64,000 bases of DNA, taken from assembly GCF_021496665.1 (NCBI RefSeq), contig NZ_CP071246.1, forward strand, positions 620,001 to 684,000. Direction: 5' to 3'. The notes under the pieces are model-generated. The model worked only from the letters and a program-made list of their open reading frames with translations. It did not search any database and was not told the DNA's origin. Made by a program: the position numbers and the translations under genes. This document shows positions 9,992 to 18,900 of this stretch, one piece after another. Source of the DNA: Corynebacterium sp. CNCTC7651 (GTDB lineage: Bacteria > Actinomycetota > Actinomycetes > Mycobacteriales > Mycobacteriaceae). The number at the start of each line of letters is the position of its first letter. The stretch's first letter is position 1.

Positions 9992-10050
9992 TAGACTTGG
10001 GGGTGACCTACGGGCGTTATCTGCCCCCGAGTCTCACATTGTTAAGGAGC
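9992..10050 (+). promoter_or_regulatory. putative promoter -10 box and ribosome-binding site of gap
   Basis: A TAGACT hexamer at 9992-9997 fits the actinobacterial -10 consensus. AAGGAGC at 10044-10050 sits directly before GTG 10054, implying a 5' leader of about 50 bases, unlike the leaderless neighbours. The region between the divergent phosphatase start (9847) and this box is otherwise featureless. Confidence 0.45.
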
Positions 10051-10053
10051 GAC

Positions 10054-11505
10054 GTGACCGAGACCACCAACCCCCGCGATGACTGGAACCGCAAGCTTGA
10101 GCTTGCGCAGGAGATGCTGCCGCTGATCAGCCGCCTGCACCGCGAGCACAACGCGGTGACCTCGATCTACGGCCGCCTCTTGATCGGTGTGACGGACATC
10201 GACATCATTAAGGCGCACCGCTACGCACGCCGCATCGAGGAGAAGGAGCTGCCTCTGGATGAGACGCTGCCGATCCTCAAGGAGCTCGTCGAGATGGATC
10301 TGGGCACCGCTTCCATCGACCTCGGCCGTCTCGCCCGCGAGTACCGCAAGTCCGAGGGCCAGGACCTGCGCGCGTTCTTGGAGCAGGAGCTTGCCGACGT
10401 CGTGGGCACCTCTTCCGAGCTCGAGGCTCGCGACGTTGTGCTGTACGGCTTCGGCCGCATCGGCCGCCTGCTAGCTCGCATCCTCATCGCCCGCGAGGCA
10501 ACCTACGGTGGCGTGCGCCTGCGCGCTGTTGTGGTGCGGAAGAAGGGCGACGAGGACATTGTGAAGCGCGCGTCCCTCCTGCGCCGCGACTCCGTCCACG
10601 GCGCCTTCAACGGCACTATCACCGTTGACCGTGACAACGACATCATTTGGGCCAACGGCACCCCGATCCAGATGATCTACGCCAACAACCCGTCCGAGAT
10701 CGACTACACCCAGTACGGCATCGACAACGCCATCGTGGTGGACAACACCGGCGCATGGCGCGACCGCGAAGGCCTGTCCCGCCACCTCGAGGCCAAGGGC
10801 GTGGACCGTGTGCTGCTCACCGCCCCGGGCAAGGGCGACATCCCGAACATTGTCTACGGCATCAACCAGGACATGATCGGCGACAACCGCGTCCTCTCCG
10901 CAGCCTCCTGCACCACCAACGGCATCACCCCGGTGCTGAAGGTGATCAACGACCGTTACGGTGTCACCCACGGCCACGTGGAGACCGTCCACTCCTACAC
11001 CAACGACCAGAACCTGGCCGACAACTTCCACAAGGGCCCGCGCCGCGGCCGCGCTGCTGGCCTGAACATGGTGCTCACCGAGACCGGTGCCGCCAAGGCC
11101 GTGTCCAAGGCGCTGCCGGAATTCGCCGGCAAGCTCACCGGTAACGCCATCCGCGTGCCCACGCCGGATGTGTCCATGGCCGTGATCAACCTCGAGCTGG
11201 AGACCGAGGTTGAGAAGGAAGAGGTCAACAACTTCTTGCGCCGTGTGTCCACGGACTCCAACCTGCGCCAGCAGATCGACTACATCAACTCCCCGGAGGT
11301 TGTGTCAACCGACCTGCTCGGCTCCACCCACGCCGGTGTGGTCGACGGCCTGGCTACCATCGCCTCCGGCAAGCACCTGGTGCTGTACGTCTGGTACGAC
11401 AACGAGTACGGCTACTCCAACCAGGTCGTCCGCGTTGTGGAGGAGATCGCAGGCGTGCGCCCGAAGATCTACCCGGCCCGCAAGGAGCCGAGCGAGATCC
11501 AGTAG
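10054..11505 (+). CDS. gap: glyceraldehyde-3-phosphate dehydrogenase, long form
   Basis: 483 residues, about 140 longer than classical GAPDH, with an N-terminal helical extension before the Rossmann motif LYGFGRIGRLLAR. The catalytic Cys is about residue 286 in SAASCTTNGITP. Substrate-binding His and Arg residues are in the following segments (VHSYTND, GRAAGLN) and the C-terminal WYDNEYGYSNQ is intact. This matches the corynebacterial GapB-type enzyme, which works mainly in gluconeogenesis. GTG 10054 is chosen from its AAGGAG site; an open frame upstream to 9997 has no such signal. Confidence 0.93.
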   Translation: MTETTNPRDDWNRKLELAQEMLPLISRLHREHNAVTSIYGRLLIGVTDIDIIKAHRYARRIEEKELPLDETLPILKELVEMDLGTASIDLGRLAREYRKSEGQDLRAFLEQELADVVGTSSELEARDVVLYGFGRIGRLLARILIAREATYGGVRLRAVVVRKKGDEDIVKRASLLRRDSVHGAFNGTITVDRDNDIIWANGTPIQMIYANNPSEIDYTQYGIDNAIVVDNTGAWRDREGLSRHLEAKGVDRVLLTAPGKGDIPNIVYGINQDMIGDNRVLSAASCTTNGITPVLKVINDRYGVTHGHVETVHSYTNDQNLADNFHKGPRRGRAAGLNMVLTETGAAKAVSKALPEFAGKLTGNAIRVPTPDVSMAVINLELETEVEKEEVNNFLRRVSTDSNLRQQIDYINSPEVVSTDLLGSTHAGVVDGLATIASGKHLVLYVWYDNEYGYSNQVVRVVEEIAGVRPKIYPARKEPSEIQ

Positions 11506-11523
11506 TTTGCTACCCTCGCCTGC

Positions 11524-12396
11524 ATGAAACGAGCCGCCATCATTGCCGCCTGCATAGTGGCGGCTCTTGTCATTGCGTTCGCCGGGTTTGTGGGATTCAT
11601 GCAGTGGGTTCACGCAGACAGCGTCACCGGGGACGATGGCGTTGCCGCAGGGTACGCCGACCACGTCGAAACGGGCGGTCCGATCGAGGCGGCGTACCAA
11701 GCTCCGGGGCCTCACGCTGTAACGGTGAACCTCGTGGATGATTACACCGTGGCGGTGCCTGAAGGTGACGGCCCTTGGCCAACGGTGGTGATGGTCAACG
11801 GCACCTCAACGCCGGCCAGTGACTATTTGCCGATCCTCGAGCACCTCGCGAGCTGGGGGTTCGTGGTGGTCGGCAATGAAGAACCGCATGCCGGTGACGC
11901 GCAGTCAACGCTGCGAACCATTGATGCGCTCTCCAGCCTCGAACCGCGGGCCGATGTGGAGCGAATTGCGCTCTACGGTCACTCCCAGGGCGGGGTAGGC
12001 GCGTTCAACGCCACCGCGGAAAACGGCGCTATCGATGCCGTGTATGTGGCCAGCCCGGCCTCGGCGAACATTGCAAAAAACAACGGCTGGCCCTACCGCG
12101 TCAACGAGGTAGAGGTGCCGGTGTTCATCATGGCGGGCGACGGGCGCCAAGACCGCATGATGGTCAGCCCGTGGAAGGGCGTGCAAGAAGCGTTCGACGC
12201 GACGACCGGCCCCGGCGTTCTCGCCCGGCGCCTCGGTGCGGATCACCCCGACGTGCTCGAGTTCGGCGACCCGTACGCCACCGCGTGGTTGCGCTGGCAG
12301 CTTCACGACGATTCCTCCGCCGCCCCGGCCTTCAGCGGCCCCGCGCCCGAGATCGCCGAGAACCCGAACTGGGCCGAGGTGGCAACCCGCGGCTAG
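11524..12396 (+). CDS. membrane-anchored alpha/beta hydrolase
   Basis: 290 residues. An N-terminal hydrophobic segment (about residues 4-27) acts as a signal anchor, so the domain is extracytoplasmic. The nucleophile elbow is GHSQGG, and a DH pair near residues 238-240 (ADHPDVL) may supply the acid or His. The layout resembles cutinase-like or dienelactone-hydrolase-like esterases. A TACCCT box lies 8 nt before the ATG, so a leaderless transcript separate from gap is plausible. Its last bases overlap the stop of the convergent glycosyltransferase. Substrate unknown. Confidence 0.8.
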   Translation: MKRAAIIAACIVAALVIAFAGFVGFMQWVHADSVTGDDGVAAGYADHVETGGPIEAAYQAPGPHAVTVNLVDDYTVAVPEGDGPWPTVVMVNGTSTPASDYLPILEHLASWGFVVVGNEEPHAGDAQSTLRTIDALSSLEPRADVERIALYGHSQGGVGAFNATAENGAIDAVYVASPASANIAKNNGWPYRVNEVEVPVFIMAGDGRQDRMMVSPWKGVQEAFDATTGPGVLARRLGADHPDVLEFGDPYATAWLRWQLHDDSSAAPAFSGPAPEIAENPNWAEVATRG

Positions 12397-13352
12397 CAGG
12401 ACCCGGTCTCACCGTCCGCGACGACGAAGGGGAGTCCGCCCGCGTTTGCCGCAACCACCGGCACGCCGGACGCGAAGGCCTCGAGCGCCGCGAACCCCAG
12501 CGTTTCCGTCGTTGACGGGAAGAGCAGCGCGTCGCCGGATGCGTAGGCCGCGTGCAGATCCGCACCCGACAGGTAGCCGGTGAACGTGATCCAGTCCCGG
12601 TCGAAGCGGCGCTGCAGCTCCTCATACATCGGACCTGCGCCGATCAGCGCGAGGCGCGCCTCCGGCACCCGCTCCCGCAGCGCCTCCAAGATGGGCAGCG
12701 TGCGCTCGACTGACTTCTCGGCAGAAATGCGGCCCACAAAGATCACCAGCGGCGCATCGGGGTGCCCGCCGGTGAGGCGTGCGCGCATCTCGTCGGATCG
12801 CGCGTCCGGGGTGAAGCTCACCGTGTCCACGGCCTTCGGCCACAGCTCGACGTTCTCGATGCCGTACTGCGCGGCTTTTTCCATCATTGGGCCGGACGTG
12901 ACCAGGTTGTACTCGCACGTGCCGTGGAAGGTGCGCAGGCCCCATTCGGAGATCGGCTTCACCCACGGAATGCCCAGCTTAAGGCAGTACTCCGGCACAT
13001 CGGTGTGGAAAGACCCCACGATAGGCAGGCCCTGCCGCTGCGCAATGAGCGTGGACCAGCCGGCCGTCCAGATCGGGTTCACGGCGTGCACCACATCCGG
13101 CTCGAACTGCGCGAGGCGGCGCGGCAAACGTGGCCCCAGCAGGCCGAACTTGATCTCGGGGTAGACGGGCCACAGGCTTAACGACGGCAGCTTCACCACC
13201 TCAAAGCCCGCATACTCCTTCGGGGCGTCACCGGTGGCGAAGATGAGCACCTCGTGGCCCATCTCCGCCAGTTGCTCCAGGTGGCGGGTGGTGCGGGTGA
13301 CTACGCCGTCGATCTTGGGGAGGAAGACTTCGGTGAGAACCGCGATGCGCAC
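12393..13352 (-). CDS. SQD2/SqdX-like family 4 glycosyltransferase, C-terminally short
   Basis: A GT-B glycosyltransferase starting RIAVLTEVFLPKIDGV. It has the donor-binding half FVGRISAEKS, the ASGDALLFPSTTETLGFAALEA box and SGVPVVAANAGG. The wording around LWPKAVDTVSFTP resembles the sulfoquinovosyltransferase that makes sulfolipid SQDG; alpha-mannosyltransferases are the alternative. It ends abruptly at DGETGSC, about 50-60 residues short of the family length, where the convergent hydrolase gene ends. GTG 13352 overlaps the TAG of the upstream SQD1-like gene by one base, so the two form an operon. Whether the shortened protein folds is uncertain. Confidence 0.8.
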   Translation of the reverse strand: MRIAVLTEVFLPKIDGVVTRTTRHLEQLAEMGHEVLIFATGDAPKEYAGFEVVKLPSLSLWPVYPEIKFGLLGPRLPRRLAQFEPDVVHAVNPIWTAGWSTLIAQRQGLPIVGSFHTDVPEYCLKLGIPWVKPISEWGLRTFHGTCEYNLVTSGPMMEKAAQYGIENVELWPKAVDTVSFTPDARSDEMRARLTGGHPDAPLVIFVGRISAEKSVERTLPILEALRERVPEARLALIGAGPMYEELQRRFDRDWITFTGYLSGADLHAAYASGDALLFPSTTETLGFAALEAFASGVPVVAANAGGLPFVVADGETGSC

Positions 13353-14548
13353 TACTTCTCGCCCTCGGGCACGCCCTCGTGCTGCTGCTTCGTCCACAGG
13401 GAACGAGCCGGGATCTTGGAGCGGTCCACGCGGTCCGCGTACTTGCGGGCGACGTCCTCCACCTCTTCGAGCAGGCCCTCTGCGAGGAAGGTCGGCTCGA
13501 GGCCGAGTCCGATGAAGGTGTCGTTTGCTACGTGGAGCTCATTCTCCGCGGCCTCGTTTCGCGGATTGGGCACCATCTGCACCTCGGCGCCGGAGATCTT
13601 GCCGATCAGGTTGGCCAGGTCGCGCACGCGGTGGGTCTCGGTCATCTGGTTGATGATCATCACGCGGTCACCCTTCGCCGGCGGGTTCTCCACCGCCAGC
13701 TGGATGCACTTGGCCATGTCGCGGATGTGGATGAAGGCGCGGGTCTGGCCGCCGGTGCCGTGCACCGTCATCGGGTAGCCCACTGCTGCCTGCATGAGGA
13801 AGCGGTTGAGCACGGTGCCGTAATCGCCGTCGTAGTCGAAGCGGTTGATCAGGCGCTCATCGCGCTCCGTCTGCGGGGTGTGGGTGCCCCAGATGATGCC
13901 CTGGTGCAGGTCGGTGATGCGCAGCTGGTCGTTCTTGGCAAAGTACGCGAACATGTTCTGATCCAGCACCTTGGTCATGTGGTAGACCGAGCCCGGGTTG
14001 GTCGGGTAGAGGATCTGCTGCTCAACAATGCCGTTCTCGCCCGCGTCCACCTGCACGTCCAGGTAGCCCTCCGGGATCTGCATGCCCGCGGTGCCGTAGC
14101 CGTACACGCCCATGGTGCCCAGGTGCACAATGTGGATGTCCAGGCCGGACTCCACCACGGCAACCAGGAGGTTGTGGGTGGCGTTGACGTTGTTGTCCAC
14201 CGTGTAGCGCTTCGTGCGGTGGTTCTTCATGGAGTACGGCGCGGCCCGCTGCTCGGCGAAGTGGATGATTGCGTCCGGCTGGTACTCGGTGATGAAGGTG
14301 TACAGGCCCTCGTAGTCCTGGGCCACGTCGATGTTCTGGAAGCCGATCTCCTTGCCGGAGACTTCCTTCCACGCCGCGAGGCGGTCCTCGATGGACGCGA
14401 TCGGGGTCAGGGATTCTGCGCCGAGTTCTTCATCGATGGCGCGGCGGGAGAGGTTGTCCACGATGACCACGTCGTGGCCAATGTCAGAGAGGTGCAGCGA
14501 TGCGGGCCAACCACAAAAACCATCCCCACCGAGAACTGCAATTTTCAC
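13352..14548 (-). CDS. sqdB: UDP-sulfoquinovose synthase-like NAD-dependent epimerase (SQD1/SqdB)
   Basis: 398 residues. The NAD-binding motif GGDGFCGWP is the diagnostic SQD1 variant of the SDR glycine motif. The active site shows LGTMGVYG and YHMTK (Tyr-x3-Lys), and the long insertion FDYDGDYGTVLNRF is characteristic. SQD1 converts UDP-glucose and sulfite to UDP-sulfoquinovose. GTG 14548 follows a GGAGCG site by 5 nt; an upstream ATG at 14575 lacks one. It is translationally coupled to the SQD2-like gene, which supports a sulfolipid role. No sulfolipid is proved. Confidence 0.87.
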   Translation of the reverse strand: MKIAVLGGDGFCGWPASLHLSDIGHDVVIVDNLSRRAIDEELGAESLTPIASIEDRLAAWKEVSGKEIGFQNIDVAQDYEGLYTFITEYQPDAIIHFAEQRAAPYSMKNHRTKRYTVDNNVNATHNLLVAVVESGLDIHIVHLGTMGVYGYGTAGMQIPEGYLDVQVDAGENGIVEQQILYPTNPGSVYHMTKVLDQNMFAYFAKNDQLRITDLHQGIIWGTHTPQTERDERLINRFDYDGDYGTVLNRFLMQAAVGYPMTVHGTGGQTRAFIHIRDMAKCIQLAVENPPAKGDRVMIINQMTETHRVRDLANLIGKISGAEVQMVPNPRNEAAENELHVANDTFIGLGLEPTFLAEGLLEEVEDVARKYADRVDRSKIPARSLWTKQQHEGVPEGEK

Positions 14549-14621
14549 GTGAACGCTCCAAGCTTCCAAAGACAAAACAACTTCCCGGATACGTTACCCG
14601 CGCCAGTGCGCCCCCGCAGCA

Positions 14622-14819
14622 CTAGAAGAAGAGCATGATTGCGCGCACGAGCGAGTCCCACAAACCGGTCACGGAGTAGCTGAGGTCGGTGAGCGATTGC
14701 TGCCACGAGGTGGGCAACCACTGGTCAGCCGGCCCGCTCCAGGCGATCGAGCGCAGATCCTCCGCGCCGGAGTGGAAGTTGACGTTCAACATAGAGCTCA
14801 AAGGGGTCATGGGGGCCAT
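14622..14819 (-). CDS. small protein of unknown function
   Basis: 65 residues from ATG 14819 with a GAGGGG ribosome-binding site just upstream. The sequence is rich in Ser, Leu and Trp, with no signal peptide, and ends in a short hydrophobic AIMLFF tail. It lies between the 711-bp unknown gene and the sulfolipid-like operon on the same strand. I do not recognise a family, and such short genes may be spurious. Confidence 0.45.
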   Translation of the reverse strand: MAPMTPLSSMLNVNFHSGAEDLRSIAWSGPADQWLPTSWQQSLTDLSYSVTGLWDSLVRAIMLFF

Positions 14820-14871
14820 GGTAGGCCCCTCGCGCAAAATCCGGCAGCGGACCGGCTTTAGGGCTTGTGCT

Positions 14872-15582
14872 TTACGACGCCTGCTGACCCGCAAATTCCT
14901 CCACCATCTCCACTGCTTGGTCAAGTGCGTCGTGAATATGCGGCGCGTCAATGGAGGGAATGCCCATAGAGCGGAATTGCGGCCCCATGTTCTTGAACGG
15001 GGTGATCACGCCGGGGCTGGGGTCCATGTGCGCTGTCGCGATCTGCTTGAACAGCTGGTCCAGCCGCTTGCCCACGATTTTCTGCTGCCTCCGGTCGTAC
15101 CCCCGCGGCGCGAGCGGATTCTCCGGGCCGTACACGTGGCTAACCAGTCGGCTCACCCGCGGGTCGTACACAAAGACAGCCACCGGGAACCAATTAGGCA
15201 AGCGCAGGTTCGGGCGGAACTCAATGATGAAGGCGAGGAACAGCTTCGTTTCACCCGAGTCATTCGCAATGGCGTAGGTAGCCGTAGACAAGTCCTCTGC
15301 TTCAAACGGTGCGCCTCGACGCAGCGTGAACGCGGGATCTGTCGGGTCGTTGATCTCGATGGTGTGGTCGTCTTTCCCCTGCAGGATGGCCTGCAGCTGT
15401 TCGATCACGCGTTCCGCGTGCTCGTCCCCGAACCATTTCGGCGCAGATGGCGTGCCCGGTTTCGCAAGTGCCACATCCACCTCTTGGGTGGTGATGTCGT
15501 GGACGATGATGGCCACCTTCTCGCCGTCATCCGCAATGGAGTCGGCGGTGCGGTAGAACAATTCGTACGCAATAAAAGGCAT
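14872..15582 (-). CDS. conserved-looking protein of unknown function
   Basis: 236 residues, soluble, with no signal peptide or membrane segment. It shows alternating beta-like stretches (VAIIVHDITT, LFLAFIIEFRPN, FPVAVFVYDPRV) and a helical C-terminus. I recognise no domain. I prefer ATG 15582, preceded by GGGGGA; another ATG at 15606 is also possible. The stop TAA lies within one of the CGTCGnnAAGC motifs. It is divergent from the ABC exporter pair. Confidence 0.65.
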   Translation of the reverse strand: MPFIAYELFYRTADSIADDGEKVAIIVHDITTQEVDVALAKPGTPSAPKWFGDEHAERVIEQLQAILQGKDDHTIEINDPTDPAFTLRRGAPFEAEDLSTATYAIANDSGETKLFLAFIIEFRPNLRLPNWFPVAVFVYDPRVSRLVSHVYGPENPLAPRGYDRRQQKIVGKRLDQLFKQIATAHMDPSPGVITPFKNMGPQFRSMGIPSIDAPHIHDALDQAVEMVEEFAGQQAS

Positions 15583-15715
15583 GGTGAATCCCCCCAAGTC
15601 AGGCATCGCGCACCCCCTGCGCGCGTTGCTCGCTTCGAAACACTAGCAGCAGTGCTGCTAGGCCGCACGGGATACAGTCTCACTGACATCATCCGCTCCC
15701 TTTAGGAACCCAGTT

Positions 15716-17152
15716 TTGCACTACACCCCACCGTCGCTGCCCCGCGCCGATGACCCCCGCTGGCTGATCAAGACCATCAACAGCCGGTGGCGCTATACGG
15801 TCCCGGCAGCGCTCGGCATCACCGCCATGATGGTTACCAACGCCTCCGCGCCCGTGATTGTCGGCCGTGCCATCGATAACGCCATCGCCTCACAATCCCT
15901 GGCGGACCTCTGGCGCTACATCCTGCTCCTCGCCGCGGTGATGGCCGTCGGTGCTGTGGGTGGCTGGTTCGGCCGCGGTTGGCTGTCCAAGGGAATGCTG
16001 ACGGTTGGGCACGACCTGCGCATGGCCGTGACCGGCCGCATTCTGGATCCGCGCGGGGTGGGCGGGAAGCGCTACACCCCGGGCGAGCTGCTTTCCATCG
16101 CGTCCACCGACGTCAAGCGCGTCTCAAACGCTGTCATGCTCATGGTGTTCCCGGTGGGGTACCTGCTTACCATCACCTACGTGGCGTATGTGGTCGGCTC
16201 TATTCATCTCTGGCTGGGTATTGCGATTCTCGCCGGCGGGCCCCTCGTCGTCTTCGGCACCATCGCAGCAGGCAGACCGCTGCGGCATACGTCGGGTAAG
16301 CGGCAAAAGGCCCTCGCCGAGGCTGCCGCCACAGCCACCGATGTGGTGGAGGGCCTGCGCATTATCAAGGGCCTCGGCGCGGTGGATGTGGTCAGTGGGA
16401 GGTACAAGGAAGCGTCGATACGCGCGCGCCAAGCGACGATCCGTGCCAACGCCTCCCACGCGAAGCTGGATGCCACCACGGAGGCGCTGGGCACGATTTA
16501 CGTCATCGCGGCGTCGATCCTCGCGGCGCTTTTCGCGGTCCGCGAGACGATCACGGTCGGGGACTTGATCACCATCATCGGCGTCACGCAGTTTGTCATC
16601 ACCCCGATGACCATCTTGGGCAAAGACATCGCCGCAAACTGGGCTCCGGCACAGGCGAGCGCCGCGCGCATCACACGGCTGCTCTTGGAGCCCCCGCTTT
16701 TCAGCGCTTACTTGCCCGCCCCCACCTTTCCAACCGGCCTCACCGTCATCGATAGCGCCCCGCCGGCGGACCTTGCGCAGATCGACCGTGCGCAGGCCTT
16801 GGTTGTACCGCACGGCGCCCACCTTTTCGAGGGCACGGTGCTGAACAACGTCGCGGATGATCCAAGCGCCGCCCGCGCAGCTCTCGAGGTTGCCGCGGGC
16901 CAGGACATCCTCGCCGCCGCGGAACGCGAGGTGGGGGAGCACGGTGCGGGCCTGTCAGGTGGGCAGCGCCAGCGCGTCGCACTTGCCCGCGCGATCGCGC
17001 AGGACCCAGACGTGCTGATTCTGCAGGATCCCACCACGGCCGTGGACTCGGTGACGGAGCAGGCGATTGCGGAGAACGTGGCCACCCATCGCGCCGGGCG
17101 CACCACCGTGGTCTACACCTCTTCACCAGCGTGGAAGGCGGTGGCGGAGTAA
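15716..17152 (+). CDS. ABC exporter half-transporter, subunit with degenerate nucleotide-binding domain
   Basis: 478 residues. Residues 25-320 are an exporter-type transmembrane domain with about six hydrophobic segments. The ATPase part (about 340-478) is shortened: no Walker A is present, and the text runs directly into a Q-loop-distal [15 protein letters not shown] perfect LSGGQRQR signature at 413 follows, then a Walker B ending in QDP instead of DEP and no switch His (YTSSP). It cannot hydrolyse ATP alone but can lend its signature to the partner site. The start is a TTG with AGGA about 10 bases upstream. The stop overlaps the next start (TAATG). Confidence 0.85.
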   Translation: MHYTPPSLPRADDPRWLIKTINSRWRYTVPAALGITAMMVTNASAPVIVGRAIDNAIASQSLADLWRYILLLAAVMAVGAVGGWFGRGWLSKGMLTVGHDLRMAVTGRILDPRGVGGKRYTPGELLSIASTDVKRVSNAVMLMVFPVGYLLTITYVAYVVGSIHLWLGIAILAGGPLVVFGTIAAGRPLRHTSGKRQKALAEAAATATDVVEGLRIIKGLGAVDVVSGRYKEASIRARQATIRANASHAKLDATTEALGTIYVIAASILAALFAVRETITVGDLITIIGVTQFVITPMTILGKDIAANWAPAQASAARITRLLLEPPLFSAYLPAPTFPTGLTVIDSAPPADLAQIDRAQALVVPHGAHLFEGTVLNNVADDPSAARAALEVAAGQDILAAAEREVGEHGAGLSGGQRQRVALARAIAQDPDVLILQDPTTAVDSVTEQAIAENVATHRAGRTTVVYTSSPAWKAVAE

Positions 17153-18900
17153 TGCGTTTCCCCACGGCGACTGGCGCAGAGGTGCGCCACGAGATCTCCC
17201 GCCAGCTGCGTGGGCTGCCTCAAGCCCGCAGCCGGTTCTGGCTCTCGGTCTTGGTGCTTTCCCTCGGCGCGGCTGCCTCGATGGCGGTGCCGCTCCTGCT
17301 CGGACGCGTTGTTGACGTGGTGCTTGACGGCGGCGATGTTGTTGGCCGCATCCTGTGGATCGGTATCGCAGTATCGCTCGCCGCGATCGCCTCCGCCGCA
17401 CTCAACGCGGCCGGGTTCTACATCCTGTCCACCGTTGCGGAGCGCGCGATTGCCAACCTTCGCGAGGACATGGTGGATACCGCCCTGCACCTGCCCACGC
17501 ACCGAGTCGAGGAGGCCGGCTCCGGGGACCTGTTGTCCCGCTCCACCGACGATGTCGCGGAGCTCTCCAGCTCCATCTCGGACGCGCTGCCTGCCGTCAC
17601 GTCTGCGGTGTTTGTCCTCATCGCCACCGCCATCACGCTGGTGGGCTTGGATCCGTACTATCTCGTAGTCCCGCTCTTCGCCGCGCCGGCGTACTACTTG
17701 AGCTTCCGCCAGTACCTGAAGTCCGCGCCTGAACGCTACGCCAAGGAGCGTGCCTCCATGGCGGAGCGCGCCACCCGCGTGCTCGAATCCATCCACGGCC
17801 TGGAAACGCTGCACGCCTTCCAGCGGGAAGACCGGGCCCAGGCGAGCATCGGCGACGCGTCCTACCGAGTGGTGGAGAACGGCTACTCCGCCCGCAGCAC
17901 CATGATGGTCACGCAGGCCCAAATGGCCGCGATCGAGTTGGGCATGCTTGTCGCCGGTCTTGCCATGAGCTACCTCGCGGTGCGCGGCGGCCAGCTGACC
18001 ATCGGCGAAGTCACCGGCGCGATGATGATCATCATCCGCATCAAGCGCCCCATGATGGGCATCATCCACACTCTGGACACCCTCAACTCCGGCTATGCCT
18101 CGCTGGCCCGCATCGTCGGCGTGGTGCACAACCCGCCGCCGCGGGTGCCGGACTGCGGCGCGCCGCCCCCGCAGGGCCGCATCGACCTCGAGGATGTCTG
18201 GTTCAGTTACGACGGTAACTGGGCCGTCCGCGACATTGACCTCCGCGTTGCGCCGGGGGAGAAGGTCGCGCTCGTCGGCGCGTCCGGCGCAGGCAAGAGC
18301 ACGGTCGCCGCCCTCATCGCGGGTCTGCGCGTCCCCGATTCGGGGCTCGTGCTTATCGACGGCACCGAAGTCACCCAATTGTCCGATTCCGAGCGCGTTG
18401 CCCGCCTGGCCCTCGTTTCCCAGGACGTCCACGTGTTTTCGGGAACGTTGCGTGAGGATATGACCGTCGCCAAGCCGGATGCCAGCGACGATGAGCTGTG
18501 CGAGGCGCTGGACGCCGTCGGAGCGGAGTGGTACCGCGAGTTCCCGGACGGGCTGGACACCGTAGTTGGCTCTCGCGGCGAGCGCCTGGACCCAGTGCAG
18601 GCGCAGCAGCTCGCGCTCGCGCGCGTTTTCCTCATGGACCCCGCGATCGTGGTGATGGATGAGGCTACCGCCGAGGCGGGCTCAGCCGGCGCCGGTGCCC
18701 TCGAGGACGCGGCCAGCGTGATCACCGATGGTCGCTCCAGCGTTGTCATCGCCCACCGCCTCGATCAAGCCGCCGACGCGGACCTCATCCTGGTGATGGA
18801 CGCAGGCGAGATCGTGGAGCGCGGCACACACGAAGAACTCCTTGCCGTAGGCGGGCGCTACGCCAAACTCTGGGGAGCCTGGTCGCGGGGGAGGGGTTAA
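17152..18900 (+). CDS. ABC exporter half-transporter, catalytic partner
   Basis: 582 residues: transmembrane domain at about 25-310, ATPase domain at 340-582. Walker A GASGAGKST (376-384), Walker B VVMDEA with the catalytic Glu (about 503), and switch His (about 535, IAHRL) are intact. The signature is lost (LDPVQ at 479-483 instead of LSGGQ). This is the mirror image of the upstream subunit's defects, so the pair should form a heterodimer with exactly one composite ATP site. ATG 17152 overlaps the preceding TAA by one base. Substrate unknown. The stop overlaps that of the convergent accessory gene. Confidence 0.87.
   Translation: MRFPTATGAEVRHEISRQLRGLPQARSRFWLSVLVLSLGAAASMAVPLLLGRVVDVVLDGGDVVGRILWIGIAVSLAAIASAALNAAGFYILSTVAERAIANLREDMVDTALHLPTHRVEEAGSGDLLSRSTDDVAELSSSISDALPAVTSAVFVLIATAITLVGLDPYYLVVPLFAAPAYYLSFRQYLKSAPERYAKERASMAERATRVLESIHGLETLHAFQREDRAQASIGDASYRVVENGYSARSTMMVTQAQMAAIELGMLVAGLAMSYLAVRGGQLTIGEVTGAMMIIIRIKRPMMGIIHTLDTLNSGYASLARIVGVVHNPPPRVPDCGAPPPQGRIDLEDVWFSYDGNWAVRDIDLRVAPGEKVALVGASGAGKSTVAALIAGLRVPDSGLVLIDGTEVTQLSDSERVARLALVSQDVHVFSGTLREDMTVAKPDASDDELCEALDAVGAEWYREFPDGLDTVVGSRGERLDPVQAQQLALARVFLMDPAIVVMDEATAEAGSAGAGALEDAASVITDGRSSVVIAHRLDQAADADLILVMDAGEIVERGTHEELLAVGGRYAKLWGAWSRGRG

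Noticed and set aside
13379..14638. Plus-strand open frame of 419 codons opposite the SQD1-like gene
   Set aside because: Translation is His/Val/Leu-rich antisense of conserved epimerase codons; no start signal.
17113..18432. Minus-strand open frame of 439 codons opposite the second ABC subunit
   Set aside because: Antisense shadow; the opposing frame carries Walker motifs and membrane segments.
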